64,000 nt of DNA from Vanessa cardui (taxonomy: Eukaryota > Arthropoda > Insecta > Lepidoptera > Nymphalidae), in NCBI RefSeq assembly GCF_905220365.1, contig NC_061140.1, positions 622,501 through 686,500 of the forward strand. The letters run 5' to 3'. The notes under the pieces are model-generated. The model was not told where the DNA came from and did not search any database. It saw only the letters and a program-made list of their open reading frames with translations. How positions within the stretch are numbered: the first letter of the stretch is position 1; the number at the start of each line of letters is the position of its first letter. Positions 41,901-50,670 of the stretch are shown in pieces. A program made the translations under genes and the position numbers.

Positions 41901-43614
41901 TAGGTCTAATATGATGAAATTGGGTAAGAATTCATTTCATAGGTGAGTACTATAATATATGTTTGAAAATTAGTCATCCAAGAAAAAGAATTTTCGGATT
42001 AAAGTTTGTTGTGTAATCGTTTAATAATAAGGAGCTCCTTTTTTATACTTTTGCTTGTGGATAATTGACAATCACCAGAGCGTGTCTGAAAATACATCCC
42101 ATGCGGGATCAAAATAGGGTTTAAATTTACCATAAAAATTGTTATTTTAGATACGTAGGAATCGGTATTTAAAAATGGGTTGCATTGCATTGATTGGTTA
42201 TGGAAAGTAGTTAAATTGGGATTGCATGTAAGTTCGACATTTTTCAATGTTATGAACATAATAATCGGGTAATTGGGTTTAGTTGCAAAAATAAAAGATA
42301 GTACTTAAATTAATAAATTTGTTTAAGTTAGTTTCTGTTGAAGCATTTTATGGCGGTTTATGTGAGTCGAGATGGCGTAGTGGTTAGAACGCGTGCATTT
42401 TAACCGATGATTGCGGGTTTGAACCCGCCATCACCGCAAGCACCGCTGATTCATGTGCTTAATTTGTCTTTATAATTCATCTCGAGCTCAGCGGTGAAGA
42501 AAAACACCGTGAGGAAACCTGCATGTGACAAATTTCAAAGAAATTGTGCCACATGTTTATTCCACCAACCCGCATTGGAACAGCGTGGTGGAATATGTTC
42601 CAAACCTTCTCCTCAAAGGGAGAGGAGGCCTTTAGCCCAGCAGTGGAAATTAACAGGCTGTTGTTGTTTGTTGTTGTATGGCGGTTTAACCGAATGTTTT
42701 GGGCTCACCACCGCCCATGGACATCTACAACGCCAGGGTGCTTACAGACGCGTTGCTAGTCTCCTTTTGAACGTTTTGTGAAACAACCAGCAAAAAAGTA
42801 ATTTCATATGTATAATAATTAGAGCTATTAATTTCCTAAAGAATTTTGTTATGATTCCAACTGCCGTTTTATATGCATCATTTAGTGTACATGCAATCAC
42901 TATGTAGACTAAAAAATTAAATTTAATTACAAGTTATGAAACTAATTATCAGTATATTTCTAAACTGGTTGCAAATATCTCTTTTGCGAAATTATGAAGA
43001 AACCTTTTTTCGTAATAGTTTAATAAATTCATAAATTGTTTTAAATATTTTCAAGTTCCAAATAAATAATTTTAAGTATTGTTAAATAACGGTCTAAATT
43101 TTGTAGTATTAGCATATTCGATTTAGATATTAATAACTTGCAGAACCCGCGGCTGTGCTTTTTATAATGCTTAAAAGTTAACAAACTATTATTACTATTT
43201 TCCCACGTCGAAGAAAGAAATAAAAAAAACATATGCCATCCATCATTTCTTTTAAATCTGAATTGGTTCATCGGTTTAACAATATTAAGAAGGATTAGAA
43301 ATTTATTTTGAAATTTTCTTAAAAGCTGTTATCTTAAGCAACTTAACTTATTAACTTAATATTTTTGTAACAAAACATCTGACAAGGGTCCGAAATCTTT
43401 ATGTAGAAAATCTTACTGAGTGAGAGACTTGAGAAATGAAAAAGATCTTAACTCTTAAGACTGTCAAGTACATCTTTCTCATCTATATTTACATCTAATA
43501 TAATTTCTATATTTCAAATGACCTACCATTTGACATCATGGGGTCACCAACGCACCCCGGCCATAGCGTCGCTATCACGAAACATATTGACAGTAATGTC
43601 TTATAGCACTTCAT
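23973..43614 (-). CDS. nrf-6-like membrane acyltransferase, copy 2 (13 exons, complete)
   Basis: Exons on the minus strand: 43614-43527, 38224-38088, 31785-31636, 31285-31129, 30236-30119, 30035-29948, 29556-29390, 28868-28683, 28273-28094, 25788-25638, 25147-24964, 24784-24642, 24182-23973. All are GT-AG with matching phases, giving 652 residues. The signal peptide (MKCYKTLLSICFVIATLWPG) is a small exon 5.3 kb upstream of the next. The cysteine-bearing NRF domain follows (to about 145), a membrane segment at about 149-169, then the acyltransferase-3 domain. Marks: EGLRFLGTIGVIFTH with His228 as candidate catalytic residue, RYIRLTPVALF near 302, WYLAADMQLHV near 364, GRLTYAVFIVHF near the C-terminus. 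Role as for copy 1: probable acyl transfer at a membrane, substrate unknown. Four exons (118, 167, 151, 143 nt) equal those of copy 1. Long introns are full of mobile elements. Confidence 0.92.
25284..25358 (-). mobile_element. SINE family A tail fragment
   Basis: About 75 bases of the 3' end in reverse: ACAACAACAACTGGGCTAAGG through ATTCCACCACGCTGTTCT. It lies in intron 10 of nrf-6-like copy 2. Confidence 0.75.
26822..27080 (-). mobile_element. Helitron-like element, type D
   Basis: In plus orientation it reads GCTACCCACCCCGGCTTCGC, then AACCGCATCAAAATCCGTTG, and ends ACTTTGTTTTATATTATGTA. The CCGGCTTCGCACGGGTGCAA end is the usual 3' end of this repeat in reverse. Confidence 0.6.
27421..28016. 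repeat. large near-perfect inverted repeat (two 222 bp arms, 151 bp spacer)
   Basis: Left arm 27421-27643, right arm 27795-28016. By eye only about three or four mismatches occur, near the inner end (for example GGAGTCGG against GGAGCCGG). The right arm ends 77 bases from the splice donor of exon 9 (28093). The pre-mRNA could fold into a long hairpin. No coding frame is apparent. Confidence 0.85.
28965..29220 (+). mobile_element. Helitron-like element, type C
   Basis: Has ATAAAATTGGAGTGTCTC at the left, CTGGAACGGCTGAACCGATT and TTTCACTGACGGATAGCCG inside, and the typical end GCTCGCGGGCACAGCTAGTT. It lies in intron 7 of nrf-6-like copy 2, about 100 bases upstream of exon 8. Confidence 0.65.
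30562..30854 (+). mobile_element. SINE family A
   Basis: GAGATGTCCCAGTGGCTAGAA head, GGTTCAAATCC B box, tail CAGCAGTGGGAAATTTACAG then GTTGTTGTTG. Antisense in intron 4 of nrf-6-like copy 2. Confidence 0.85.
30893..31112 (-). mobile_element. LINE 3' UTR fragment beside an exon
   Basis: Reverse copy from AAAATCAAAATAAAATTTAT to CCTGCTTGGAAGTCAACAG. Its right end stops about 16 bases from the splice donor of exon 4 of nrf-6-like copy 2 (31128). Confidence 0.8.
31325..31530 (+). mobile_element. degenerate Helitron-like fragment, type C
   Basis: ATAATAAAATTGGAGTTTAT, a CTGCCTGTCTGTTTAC run, GCAGATAGCCGATGTAAT and GGCTACAACAATAATTCTTT match the copy at 28965-29220 with much decay. It lies in intron 3 of nrf-6-like copy 2. 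Confidence 0.5.
33040..33170 (+). repeat. degenerate SINE family A head
   Basis: GAATCTTAACCAATGATTTC, GAGTTCAAGG, a short duplication around TCGTGCTTAATTTGTGTTAT and GGTGAAAGAAAATATC follow the SINE A order with many changes. No tail remains. Confidence 0.55.
33702..33922 (-). mobile_element. LINE 3' UTR fragment
   Basis: Reverse copy ATTCAAAATCAAAATAAACT through GGTTATATC-free UTR to CCTGCTTGGAAGTCAACAG. It has the same two ends as the copy at 30893-31112, so both were truncated at the same point or belong to a short derivative family. Confidence 0.8.
35602..35882 (-). repeat. interspersed repeat E, reverse copy
   Basis: GGGCTTTGTGCAAGCCCGTC at the left through GTGAGTGAGCCAGTGTAACT to CCAACCTATACCATAAAAAA. 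Confidence 0.75.
35884..36095. mobile_element. palindromic (foldback) element
   Basis: The centre is GGGCAGACAGTCTGCCC at about 35980-35996. The arms run outward through GTGACCACGAACACTGCAAAG to ATACGCGATTCATCCGTTAT and TAAATAGTTTTATTT. The left arm keeps about 25 extra bases (CATCCCGACGTTTCGAGCAC) that the right arm lacks. A half-palindromic relative is at 62945-63090. Confidence 0.8.
37860..38035 (+). repeat. degenerate repeat E
   Basis: ACATGGGTCATTTGATCTTT, AGTGGTCACCAACGCCCATA, TGTTTAGCGGTAGAAAATTG and TGATGGTAGACTAGACTTC keep the order of repeat E. It ends about 50 bases downstream of exon 2 of nrf-6-like copy 2. Confidence 0.5.
38520..38760 (-). mobile_element. degenerate Helitron-like element, type D
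   Basis: GCTACCCGCCCCTGACGCAC and ACGGGTGAAATAGGGGTAAC at the left and GTGACTTTGTTTTATACGTT at the right match the ends of the reverse copy at 26822-27080. The middle is not alignable by eye. Confidence 0.45.
38775..38955. repeat. GC-rich repeat block
   Basis: GCGCCGCGAGGCCGTGGCTG near the left recurs as CACCGCGAGGCCGTGGGCGG near the right. A shorter GGCGCGAGGCCC lies between. The block reads as strongly GC-rich in very AT-rich DNA. The ends GTGGCGGCGC and ACGCCGCCTC are partly inverse. Probably a transposon end; class unknown. Confidence 0.6.
40545..40690 (-). mobile_element. LINE 3' UTR fragment, TTTGAG-tail lineage
   Basis: CACAAACTCAAATTACTTTA, ATATAGAAGCATTACACTTA, CCGGTTCGGGAAAGAAAAT and GAAGAACCGGCGAAAGAAAC match the 3' UTR of the LINE at 12826-13375 in the same orientation. 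Confidence 0.75.
42361..42677 (+). mobile_element. SINE family A, full length with target duplication
   Basis: Complete copy from the tRNA-like head to the TTG tail. It is flanked by an exact 11-base direct repeat, ATGGCGGTTTA, at 42350-42360 and 42678-42688. That is the expected product of LINE-driven insertion. Confidence 0.92.
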
Positions 43615-44069
43615 AGCAACAACACTCGCTATCACTTCTTATCTATTTTTAACTAGTCTAAATCTAATAACAATGTAAAATAATTATCTAATAAAGTTAT
43701 AATTTTAATTTAATGAACGGGTATGTGTGTTTGACTAATTTTTTTTTTTGATAGTTATATATTAAAGTGTTTTTATTAATTAGATTATATATCGTAATCC
43801 GCAACCGGTGCGCACGCGCAAGATAAAGCCAACTGGACTTAACACGATCAGCGGTCATTACGAAAGCGTTGCTCAAGCTCAGCAGGCCTCGTCCTTCGTG
43901 CATTACGTCAAGTTAACAAATACTCATATCGGTCAAGTTTGTATAGTAATAGTTGTTACGATACGATTTTAATTAACTCGTTCTTCGTAGTATTCGCGTG
44001 AGTGCAACGAAGCAGTTTCTATTCAGTTGAGCGTTTACACAGACGATAAAAAAGGCGTGGAATTAATAC

Positions 44070-44236
44070 TTGTTGACTTCCAGGCAGGATATTTTACATA
44101 CATAGATGATTGTATTTAAATAACTGTAAATGTTTTTGTATTTTAAAATATTGAAAAAGAGTAACTACTGATTTTCTTGCCGGTTCTTCTCAGTAGAATC
44201 TATTTTCCGAACCGGCGGCGGTAGCTTCACTTCATA
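44070..44236 (+). mobile_element. LINE 3' UTR fragment, 3'-truncated
   Basis: GTTGACTTCCAGGCAGGATA to CGGTAGCTTCACTTCATAT. The last 50 bases of the family are missing where the TIR element at 44239 begins. Confidence 0.7.
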
Positions 44237-44238
44237 TA

Positions 44239-44752
44239 GGGGAAGTACGGACAAAATGACAAGGCGCTTTGTTTTATAATCATATTTATTTATTTAATAG
44301 TATTGCAATCAGTCTCAATCGTTTTTGGTGATCTTTATTTTATTGACTATCAGTAACACAGTCTTTTAATTAAGTAGGAACGATAATAAAATGTATATTA
44401 AGAAAAAAGTAACCAATCTTTCACATGATGGTAGGACTTTAAGCAAGCCCGTCTGGGTAGGTACCACCCACTCATCAGTTATTCTACCGCCAAATAACAG
44501 TACTCAGTATTGTTCTGTTCAGGTTTGAAATGTGAGTGAGCCAGTATAACTACAGGCACAAGGGTCAGACATCTTAGTTCCCAAGGTTGGTGGCACATTG
44601 ACGATGTAAGGAATTGTAATATTTCTTACAACGTCATCGTCTATGGGTGATGGTGACCACTTACCAGGCCCATATGCTCGTCCGCCAAACTATATCATAA
44701 AAAAACCATGCAACCCATATGGCATATTCGTATGTCATTTTGTCCGTACTAC
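44239..44752. mobile_element. putative MITE with 18-base inverted ends, hosting repeat E
   Basis: AGTACGGACAAAATGACA (44244-44261) is the exact inverse of TGTCATTTTGTCCGTACT (44733-44750). A reverse repeat E copy occupies about 44428-44705 inside it. Related AAAATGACAT words occur just outside (44753-44765 and near 44906). No coding frame. Confidence 0.5.
44428..44705 (-). repeat. interspersed repeat E, reverse copy
   Basis: TAAGCAAGCCCGTCTGGGTA through GTGAGTGAGCCAGTATAACT to TCGTCCGCCAAACTATATCA. Confidence 0.7.
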
Positions 44753-44885
44753 AAAATGACATACCTACTAATTCTTAAGAACACAGTTCACAAATAAATT
44801 GTGCGTGGTCTTCTTTGTGACATCAGCTGCATGACACGTGAGCCCAACGGAAACAAGAAATAGATCGTAACTAACTTCCAACAGT

Positions 44886-45235
44886 CATTGCCAATCGGAC
44901 GGTACAAAATGTCATTTGATATTAGTGGTGATAAACACCTACACAATGATATTGCAGGCATACCCATAGACAATGTGTTGTAAGAAATATTAACCATTCC
45001 TTATATCACCAACGTGTCAACAACCTTTGGGCCTTTCCTTATATCACCAACGTGTCACCAACCTTTGGACCTTTCCTTATATCACCAACGTGTCGCCAAT
45101 CTTTGGAATTAAGATGGTTTGTCCCGTGTGCCTGTAGTTACATTGGCTAACCCTGCGACACGGAACTCAAATAGTATTATTGTTTGGCGGAAGAATATAT
45201 TATGAGCTACCTACTCAGATTAACACAAAGCCATA
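44886..45235 (+). repeat. degenerate repeat E with a 38-base triplication
   Basis: General repeat E order is kept (CATAGACAATGTGTTGTAAG, AATTAAGATGGTTTGTCCC, TAGTTACATTGGC). The segment ATATCACCAACGTGTCACCA with its flanks is present three times in tandem (about 45000-45037, 45038-45075, 45076-45113). Confidence 0.65.
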
Positions 45236-45475
45236 CTAACTAATGAGAAATTTGTTTTTTATCTTGAGGGACAGGACAAACAGTTATGATATATTCCCCA
45301 GATTGTAACTTGTAACTGAACGTAGCTCTTCGAAATTAAATGAAAAAATAATGATAAATATAAAAAAAAATATTATTAATTTATTTCAGGGAGGCTCGAC
45401 TATTAAAAGCTGTTTACATCAGAACTCTATTCTCCTTTATGAACAGTTTAAAGGGTCAATAAAAAGACTCGAATA

Positions 45476-46850
45476 TAATAATAATAATAATAAATGTTTA
45501 TTAACAGATAAATATCCATAGTGTTAGTTACAGGCTTAAAAAACTGTTTTAGTAAATATTTTAACTATTATTTAGCATACATAAGGGGTCTAAAACAACG
45601 AGTAGATACATGAAGTTCCCCCCAATGCTTAACAAATGGACTATCCATTTTCAGCATCAATGCATTCAGGATACCGTTAGGAATTCTGCGCATCCTAGCC
45701 ATTATAGATGCTGCTCTCTTTGTAATGATAGCATAGAAATCATCCACACGGGCTTCAGCAAACATTAGTGAAGCACTGCAAAAGCGCGGCAACCTCAACA
45801 GTATCCTGAATGCATCGTTATACTGTACGCGCAGCACATTGAAGGCCCTCCGCATATACTTTATCCACAGGCTACACGTGTATAAGTTTTGACAGTACGC
45901 TTTAAAAAGAGTAATTTTTACGTCATTCGTACAACGTGCAAACTTGCGAGCTATCATACCGCATCGTACCGCCAAGGCCCTACGCTCCCTCTCCATGTCA
46001 GCATCGTCAGATAAATCCTCGGTGACTATGTGACCCAGGTATTTAAAACTCTTAACTCTTTGGAGTTGTGTTCCGTTTAGAGTTACACAAGGGATATTAT
46101 CTGATATGCTATTTCGACCCTTAAAAATCAAGAGCTCACTTTTCTTTTCATTGTGTATACCAGCCTATGTGACACAGCATAGGACTCACACACAGTAAGT
46201 AATTTTCTAAGACCGCTAATTGAGGGACTCAGCAAAACCATGTCATCCGCGTAACTGAGGTTGTTTATAATTGTACCATCTATCGAACAACCTACACCTG
46301 TTTTGCTGAGCTCATCAATTAGGTCATTTATGTAAATATTAAACAGAAGACAGGCCTCCCTGTCTCACACCACATTCCAATTTATAAGTTTCCGAGAACT
46401 CACTTGCCCATTTAACACGATTAGTCTGTGAACTGTACCAAAATTTGAACATATTAACTACCTCAGATGGCACTTTCAGTCTTTTTAATTTAAGCCATAG
46501 TTTTTCAAAACATACAAGGTCAAAAGCCTTGGAGAGGTCGAGAAAAGCCGCATATACTGGCGTCTTTCTATCCGTATAATATTTAACGGCCTGCTTCAGC
46601 GCGAGAATAGCACTTTCTGTGGATAGTTCTCTTCTAAAACCGAATTGAGCATCGTTTAGCTTTACATATTTACCCAACAGACGGTCAAGCAAACCATCAA
46701 ATACTTTACCTAACACAGTAGTTAAAGAGATAGGCCTGTAGTTACTTTTGTCCGCGATATCACCAGTTTTATTTTTAACAACAGGTATCACAACACTCGC
46801 CATAAGTTCCGTGGGTAAATACGTATAATATAGCATTTGCGATACAAATT
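45476..46850 (-). pseudogene. 5'-truncated, frameshifted non-LTR retrotransposon (reverse transcriptase)
   Basis: On the minus strand from about 46845: VVIPVVKNKTGD, YRPISLTTVLGKVFD, DAQFGFRRELSTESA, AAFLDLSKAFDLV and CGVRQGG. After a frameshift near 46350 come IYINDLIDEL and the catalytic SYADDMVLL (YADD at 46242-46253). After a second shift near 46140 come LLIFKGR, FKYLGHIV and the C-terminal region, ending near 45568. The 3' end carries a (TAA)n tail at about 45476-45492. Fingers, palm and thumb of a LINE RT are present; endonuclease and upstream parts are missing. At least two frameshifts make it non-functional. The clade is uncertain. Confidence 0.88.
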
Positions 46851-47317
46851 ACATGTTACTCTTTTATAAAACACTAACTGAACCTGCAGCTTTACCCGCA
46901 CGTAATTTATACTAAACACAAACTTCCCCAAATCTCCATTTTTACCCCCTAGGAGAAGTATCTTAAATTTCAAGTTTTGTAGGTTTTATATTTTCTGAGA
47001 TTTCGTGATTAATCAGTGAGTGGTATATTGCTCTTATAATTAAGATCATTGAAATAAATGATGGTAGATTTTTTGACAATATTCTGAAACAAAACTGTCG
47101 TAACATTTGTGAAATAATCCGGTCTGTCGGCACAACTCAAACCAATTAAACTAAGTACTTAATTGAATTGAAGAAAAAAAAGAGAGTGTTCATTTCAGAG
47201 GAAATCGCTTGTAAAAAATTACATTAATAAAAAAGCGTAATATTCAACATATGACTATAGACACTATATATTAACTAACATAACTTTGTGTTGTAATGTT
47301 GGAAAAACGTAAAAGCT

Positions 47318-47725
47318 GTGTTTCTTGCTAGTTCTTTTCGGTGGTAGCAATCTAAATTGCGAACAGGTGGCAGCTTTATTATTACTACATAGTATAAAAC
47401 AAAGTCGCTTACCACTATCTGTCCCTATGTATGCTTAGATCATTAAAATTACACAACGGATTTTGATGCGGTTTTTTTTAATACATTGATTGATTCAAGA
47501 GGAGTGTCTTTATAAATAATATATGCACAATATAAAGGAACACTGATAATTTTAGATGTTTTAATGTCGTAAATAAATACAATTTATGCGCGTACGTTGC
47601 AAACATTAGCGTTGCACCTGTGCGAAGTCGGGGCGGGTCGCTACTCTTAATTTAGTCTTGTACAATGACAATTCCAAAGTGCTTGTAAACGTCCATATCT
47701 GAATAAAGTATATTTTCATTTTAAT
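47318..47725 (+). mobile_element. LINE 3' UTR fragment split by a type D Helitron-like insertion
   Basis: The LINE part TTTCTTGCTAGTTCTTTTCG to GGTGGCAGCTTTA (about 47318-47385) resumes as ACAATGACAATTCCAAAGTG to AATAAAGTATATTTTCATTT (about 47650-47725). Between them lies a type D element: ACATAGTATAAAACAAAGTC to GTGCGAAGTCGGGGCGGGTC (about 47392-47645). Confidence 0.6.
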
Positions 47726-48204
47726 AGCGTATAAATCTTAAGATAAGTTATGAACAAATATGTTTTTCCTAATTCTAATTACTAATGACGAGAACGCAAA
47801 GAAATATAATTTTATATGAAGTTTAAAGACAAACCGGCATCATGATTACGTCTTATAGAACCAATAAGGCCACAGCTATTAATGACGTAACTTCATATTT
47901 GAGAATCATTGCAATATTGTGTGAGTGTTAGTTACGAAAGATATTTATCGTTCATTTTTATAGCAAGTTAAGTATATTATACGTTTTTTTAACTGTGTAC
48001 TGTTCAACTGACCTTGAAAGCAAGGATTTAAATTTATGAATTGGAAATGTTAAAAATATCTTCGGCATTTTATTATAGTAACGAATACTTTGTCCTAAAA
48101 ATTGGGCATAAAATATAGTATTGGATTAGTGGATTTCGTATATTTTGTTTATAAATATTAAAACTGGCTGTGTTGTGTTTGAATTAAAAAAAATAATAAT
48201 ATTC

Positions 48205-48430
48205 TAGCCTAAGCTACTCCTTATTACATCAGCTTTCCGCCAATGAAAGTCCCGTCAAAAACTTTCCAGCCGTACCAGAGATTAGTCGGAGCAAACAGAC
48301 AGACAGAGAGACAAAAATTGTAAAAAAAAAATATTACTGTTGTATATTTACCGTTACATATAGATTGAGGAAAAAGGGCTTTTTTAATATTACAGACAGA
48401 CACTTCGATTTTATTATATGTATAGATAAA
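48205..48430 (-). mobile_element. Helitron-like fragment, type C
   Basis: In reverse it has the order of the copy at 28965-29220: TAGCCTAAGCTACTCCTTAT, ATGAAAGTCCCGTCAAAAC, AACAGACAGACAGAGAGAC, ending near CACTTCGATTTTATTATATG. Confidence 0.55.
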
Positions 48431-48519
48431 AATCACTGTAATTACTGCAATTATTACAAAAGGTGGACTTGACAATAGGAGAAACGCAGTCAATCTTTAC
48501 GACTATACTATTATATTGT

Positions 48520-48725
48520 TATCATATTTAGTTTTAGTTTATATCCCTGGAATGGCTTAGCCGATTTTGACGGGGCTTTCACTGGCAGATAGCTGACGTA
48601 AGGTATAATTTAGGCTACTTTTATTTCAGGATCATAAATAAAATAAAAATAAGGTCACGCTGGAATGTCTCAATAATTTAAATTCAAACGCGCACGTAAT
48701 CGCTGGCACTGCCAGTAATATAGTA
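48520..48725 (+). mobile_element. Helitron-like fragment, type C, inverted relative to its neighbour
   Basis: CCCTGGAATGGCTTAGCCGA, TTTTGACGGGGCTTTCACTG, GCAGATAGCTGACGTAAGG and AATTCAAACGCGCACGTAAT. With 48205-48430 it forms a head-to-head pair. Confidence 0.5.
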
Positions 48726-49598
48726 AAACCTTTTCCAGGTATAATATTAATGTGTAATTTGATGTAATTATTTATTTAATATTTATTACATGCATATAAA
48801 AACTACAAATATTTTAAGATAATAAATACACGAGGCCCCGACACTTACATTACATATATCTTCATAGCTTTCTACCTTGGCTAGGTAATATAAAAAAAAG
48901 TCATATTAACGATATAATCGATATTTTATTTGCATTATTAATCCTTCATTTCAATTAACTATGTACAGACGCTCGTTAAAAGTACAGTCGTAATAAAAAT
49001 AGTCATCTTTTCGACAACACCAAACATTGTTCTTAATAAACCATACTAACAAATTCAATACATTATCGCTTAAAGCCAAAAACGTATCATTTCGAAGAAA
49101 AAAAAAACAAATTTAAACCTTCTACAAAAAGAAAATTACGAAAATAGTGTTGCCATATACAATGTTTAATTATAAATAGATTTTAATATTTCATATTATT
49201 TTTTTAAATATCATAATTAATACTGTGTTTTATATAAAAAAAATTGTATTATCCGTTCATAGCAAAACCCGTCTATTAATTTATCTCTATGTTTAACGAC
49301 ATTTAATGTTCGACAAAAAGCACAAAGGAGGTTTTACACAACGAAATAATACGTTTCAAAGACTTTTAATATATAAACTAAATCACTAAAATTAAACAGA
49401 AATAAAATGTTTATACAATTCCAAAAACAGATATGATTAAAAATTTGATAATCAATATAAAATAATTTTATTGCAAGGATTTTTTACAAATGGCAACATA
49501 CAAATAATATATAATAAGAAACGTAGAGGAACGTTTACTTTGAATTCCATGGCGATATGATAAGACTGCGGTATTATATTGTCTAAGAAACGACTTTA

Positions 49599-49726
49599 TT
49601 TATAAAAGTTGTTTTGTGGGTGTGTAGTGGAACAGAGCCTTCTCTCTTTCTCTCATCACAGAATTGACATTCGAGAGAAAAGGACAACATTTTTTACTAA
49701 TCAACCGCCAAACAACATTTAAAAAT
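49599..49726. mobile_element. MITE, short TIR family I, degenerate copy
   Basis: Inverted ends are more diverged, but size and the CTTCTCTCTTTCTCTCATCA middle fit the family. Confidence 0.45.
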
Positions 49727-49956
49727 AAAGCCTAAAGGATAGTATTTATTATGACAATTGAAGACAAATATTTGTGTCAATTCTGATAATACAATCCCTA
49801 AAGTAATTGGAAAATACTAAAAAAATATCTCTATCCCTTTCTGATGTGCAGAGTAAATAAGAATAGCATGTTTAATATTATCAAATTATTTTACAGCAAA
49901 CACTATTATTTCGGTTATGTTATTCGATTTGCATCTGTTAAGTGAGAATTGTACTA

Positions 49957-50043
49957 ATTTGGCTCTAATCTGATCGTTGATTGGTCAGTGGCAGCATGAC
50001 GTGATAATTGACCAATGAGCGTTCAGATTAAATCTAAATTTGC
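49957..50043. repeat. short foldback element
   Basis: The arm TCTAATCTGATCGTTGATTG continuing GTCA pairs imperfectly with TGACCAATGAGCGTTCAGAT and onward, about 32 bases each side of a 20-base loop. Confidence 0.5.
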
Positions 50044-50545
50044 TAACCTGACTTTTACCAGCGATTCGGAAACTGAAGGTTACAAACGGAATTGCAAGGA
50101 CTGTGTGATTTATTTCTCAAAAAAATCTTAACCCATTTATATTTTTTAATAATTTATAGAAATAAAATTCATTTAATTACTACATTGCTTCTTTTCTTAC
50201 ATAATAAACCGCCTTCTCGACTTTCAAATCTGAATATAAACTTGTGTCAATACATTTGAAAAAATCAATGGAAATAATTTTTATAATTAAAAAAAAAAAC
50301 AATTGTGATTATATTTGAGGAGTCATTTCAAAATGTTGCTTAGAATTATTTCTCTGAACTTTACAATGTATATTTGCATGAACCAATGAAACTCGTACAA
50401 ATTGTAAACAAAACCATACCTCAACCAATAATAGAAAAGGACAGTCTGATAGAATAAAGTTGGTAGAATATAGTCGTTAGAAAGGGATGCATATATATAT
50501 CTCAGCTCAACCAACACATGCATTAGACTTTTCGGTTTCGGTATT

Positions 50546-50670
50546 ACTTATAAGCGTTGTTTAGTGAGCAATTATTATTAAACGCGACTCTCTCTTTCTA
50601 GCCTAATTAATTTTACATCAGAAAGTAGACAGAGCATGTATTGCTAACACCCCTAAACAACGCTTATATG
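50546..50670. mobile_element. MITE, short TIR family I
   Basis: TTATAAGCGTTGTTTAG (50549-50565) is inverse to CTAAACAACGCTTATA (50653-50668), about 120 bp overall. Relatives: 52304-52425 (CCTATAATCGTTGTTTAAG with AAGCAACGTTTATAAGG) and, more worn, 49599-49726 (TTTATAAAAGTTGTTTTG with CAAACAACATTTAAAAA). All share a middle with CTCTCTTTCT or similar. Confidence 0.65.

Larger units (their letters stand above)
38225..43526. other. intron 1 of nrf-6-like copy 2
   Basis: It holds a type D Helitron-like piece (38520-38760), a GC-rich block (38775-38955), a short repeat piece near 40225-40290 (CCACAGCTGGACATAGGCCT), a LINE tail (40545-40690) and a SINE A (42361-42677). Between them (38960-40220, 40700-42340, 42700-43520) it is AT-rich with no gene I can support. 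Confidence 0.55.

Noticed and set aside
41999..42259. Open minus-strand frame of 86 codons in intron 1 of nrf-6-like copy 2
   Set aside because: No known motif, no splice signals in frame with the gene, and AT-rich composition.
43697..43903. Open minus-strand frame of 68 codons just upstream of nrf-6-like copy 2
   Set aside because: It lacks a hydrophobic signal peptide and does not join in phase; the exon at 43614-43527 fits the gene much better.
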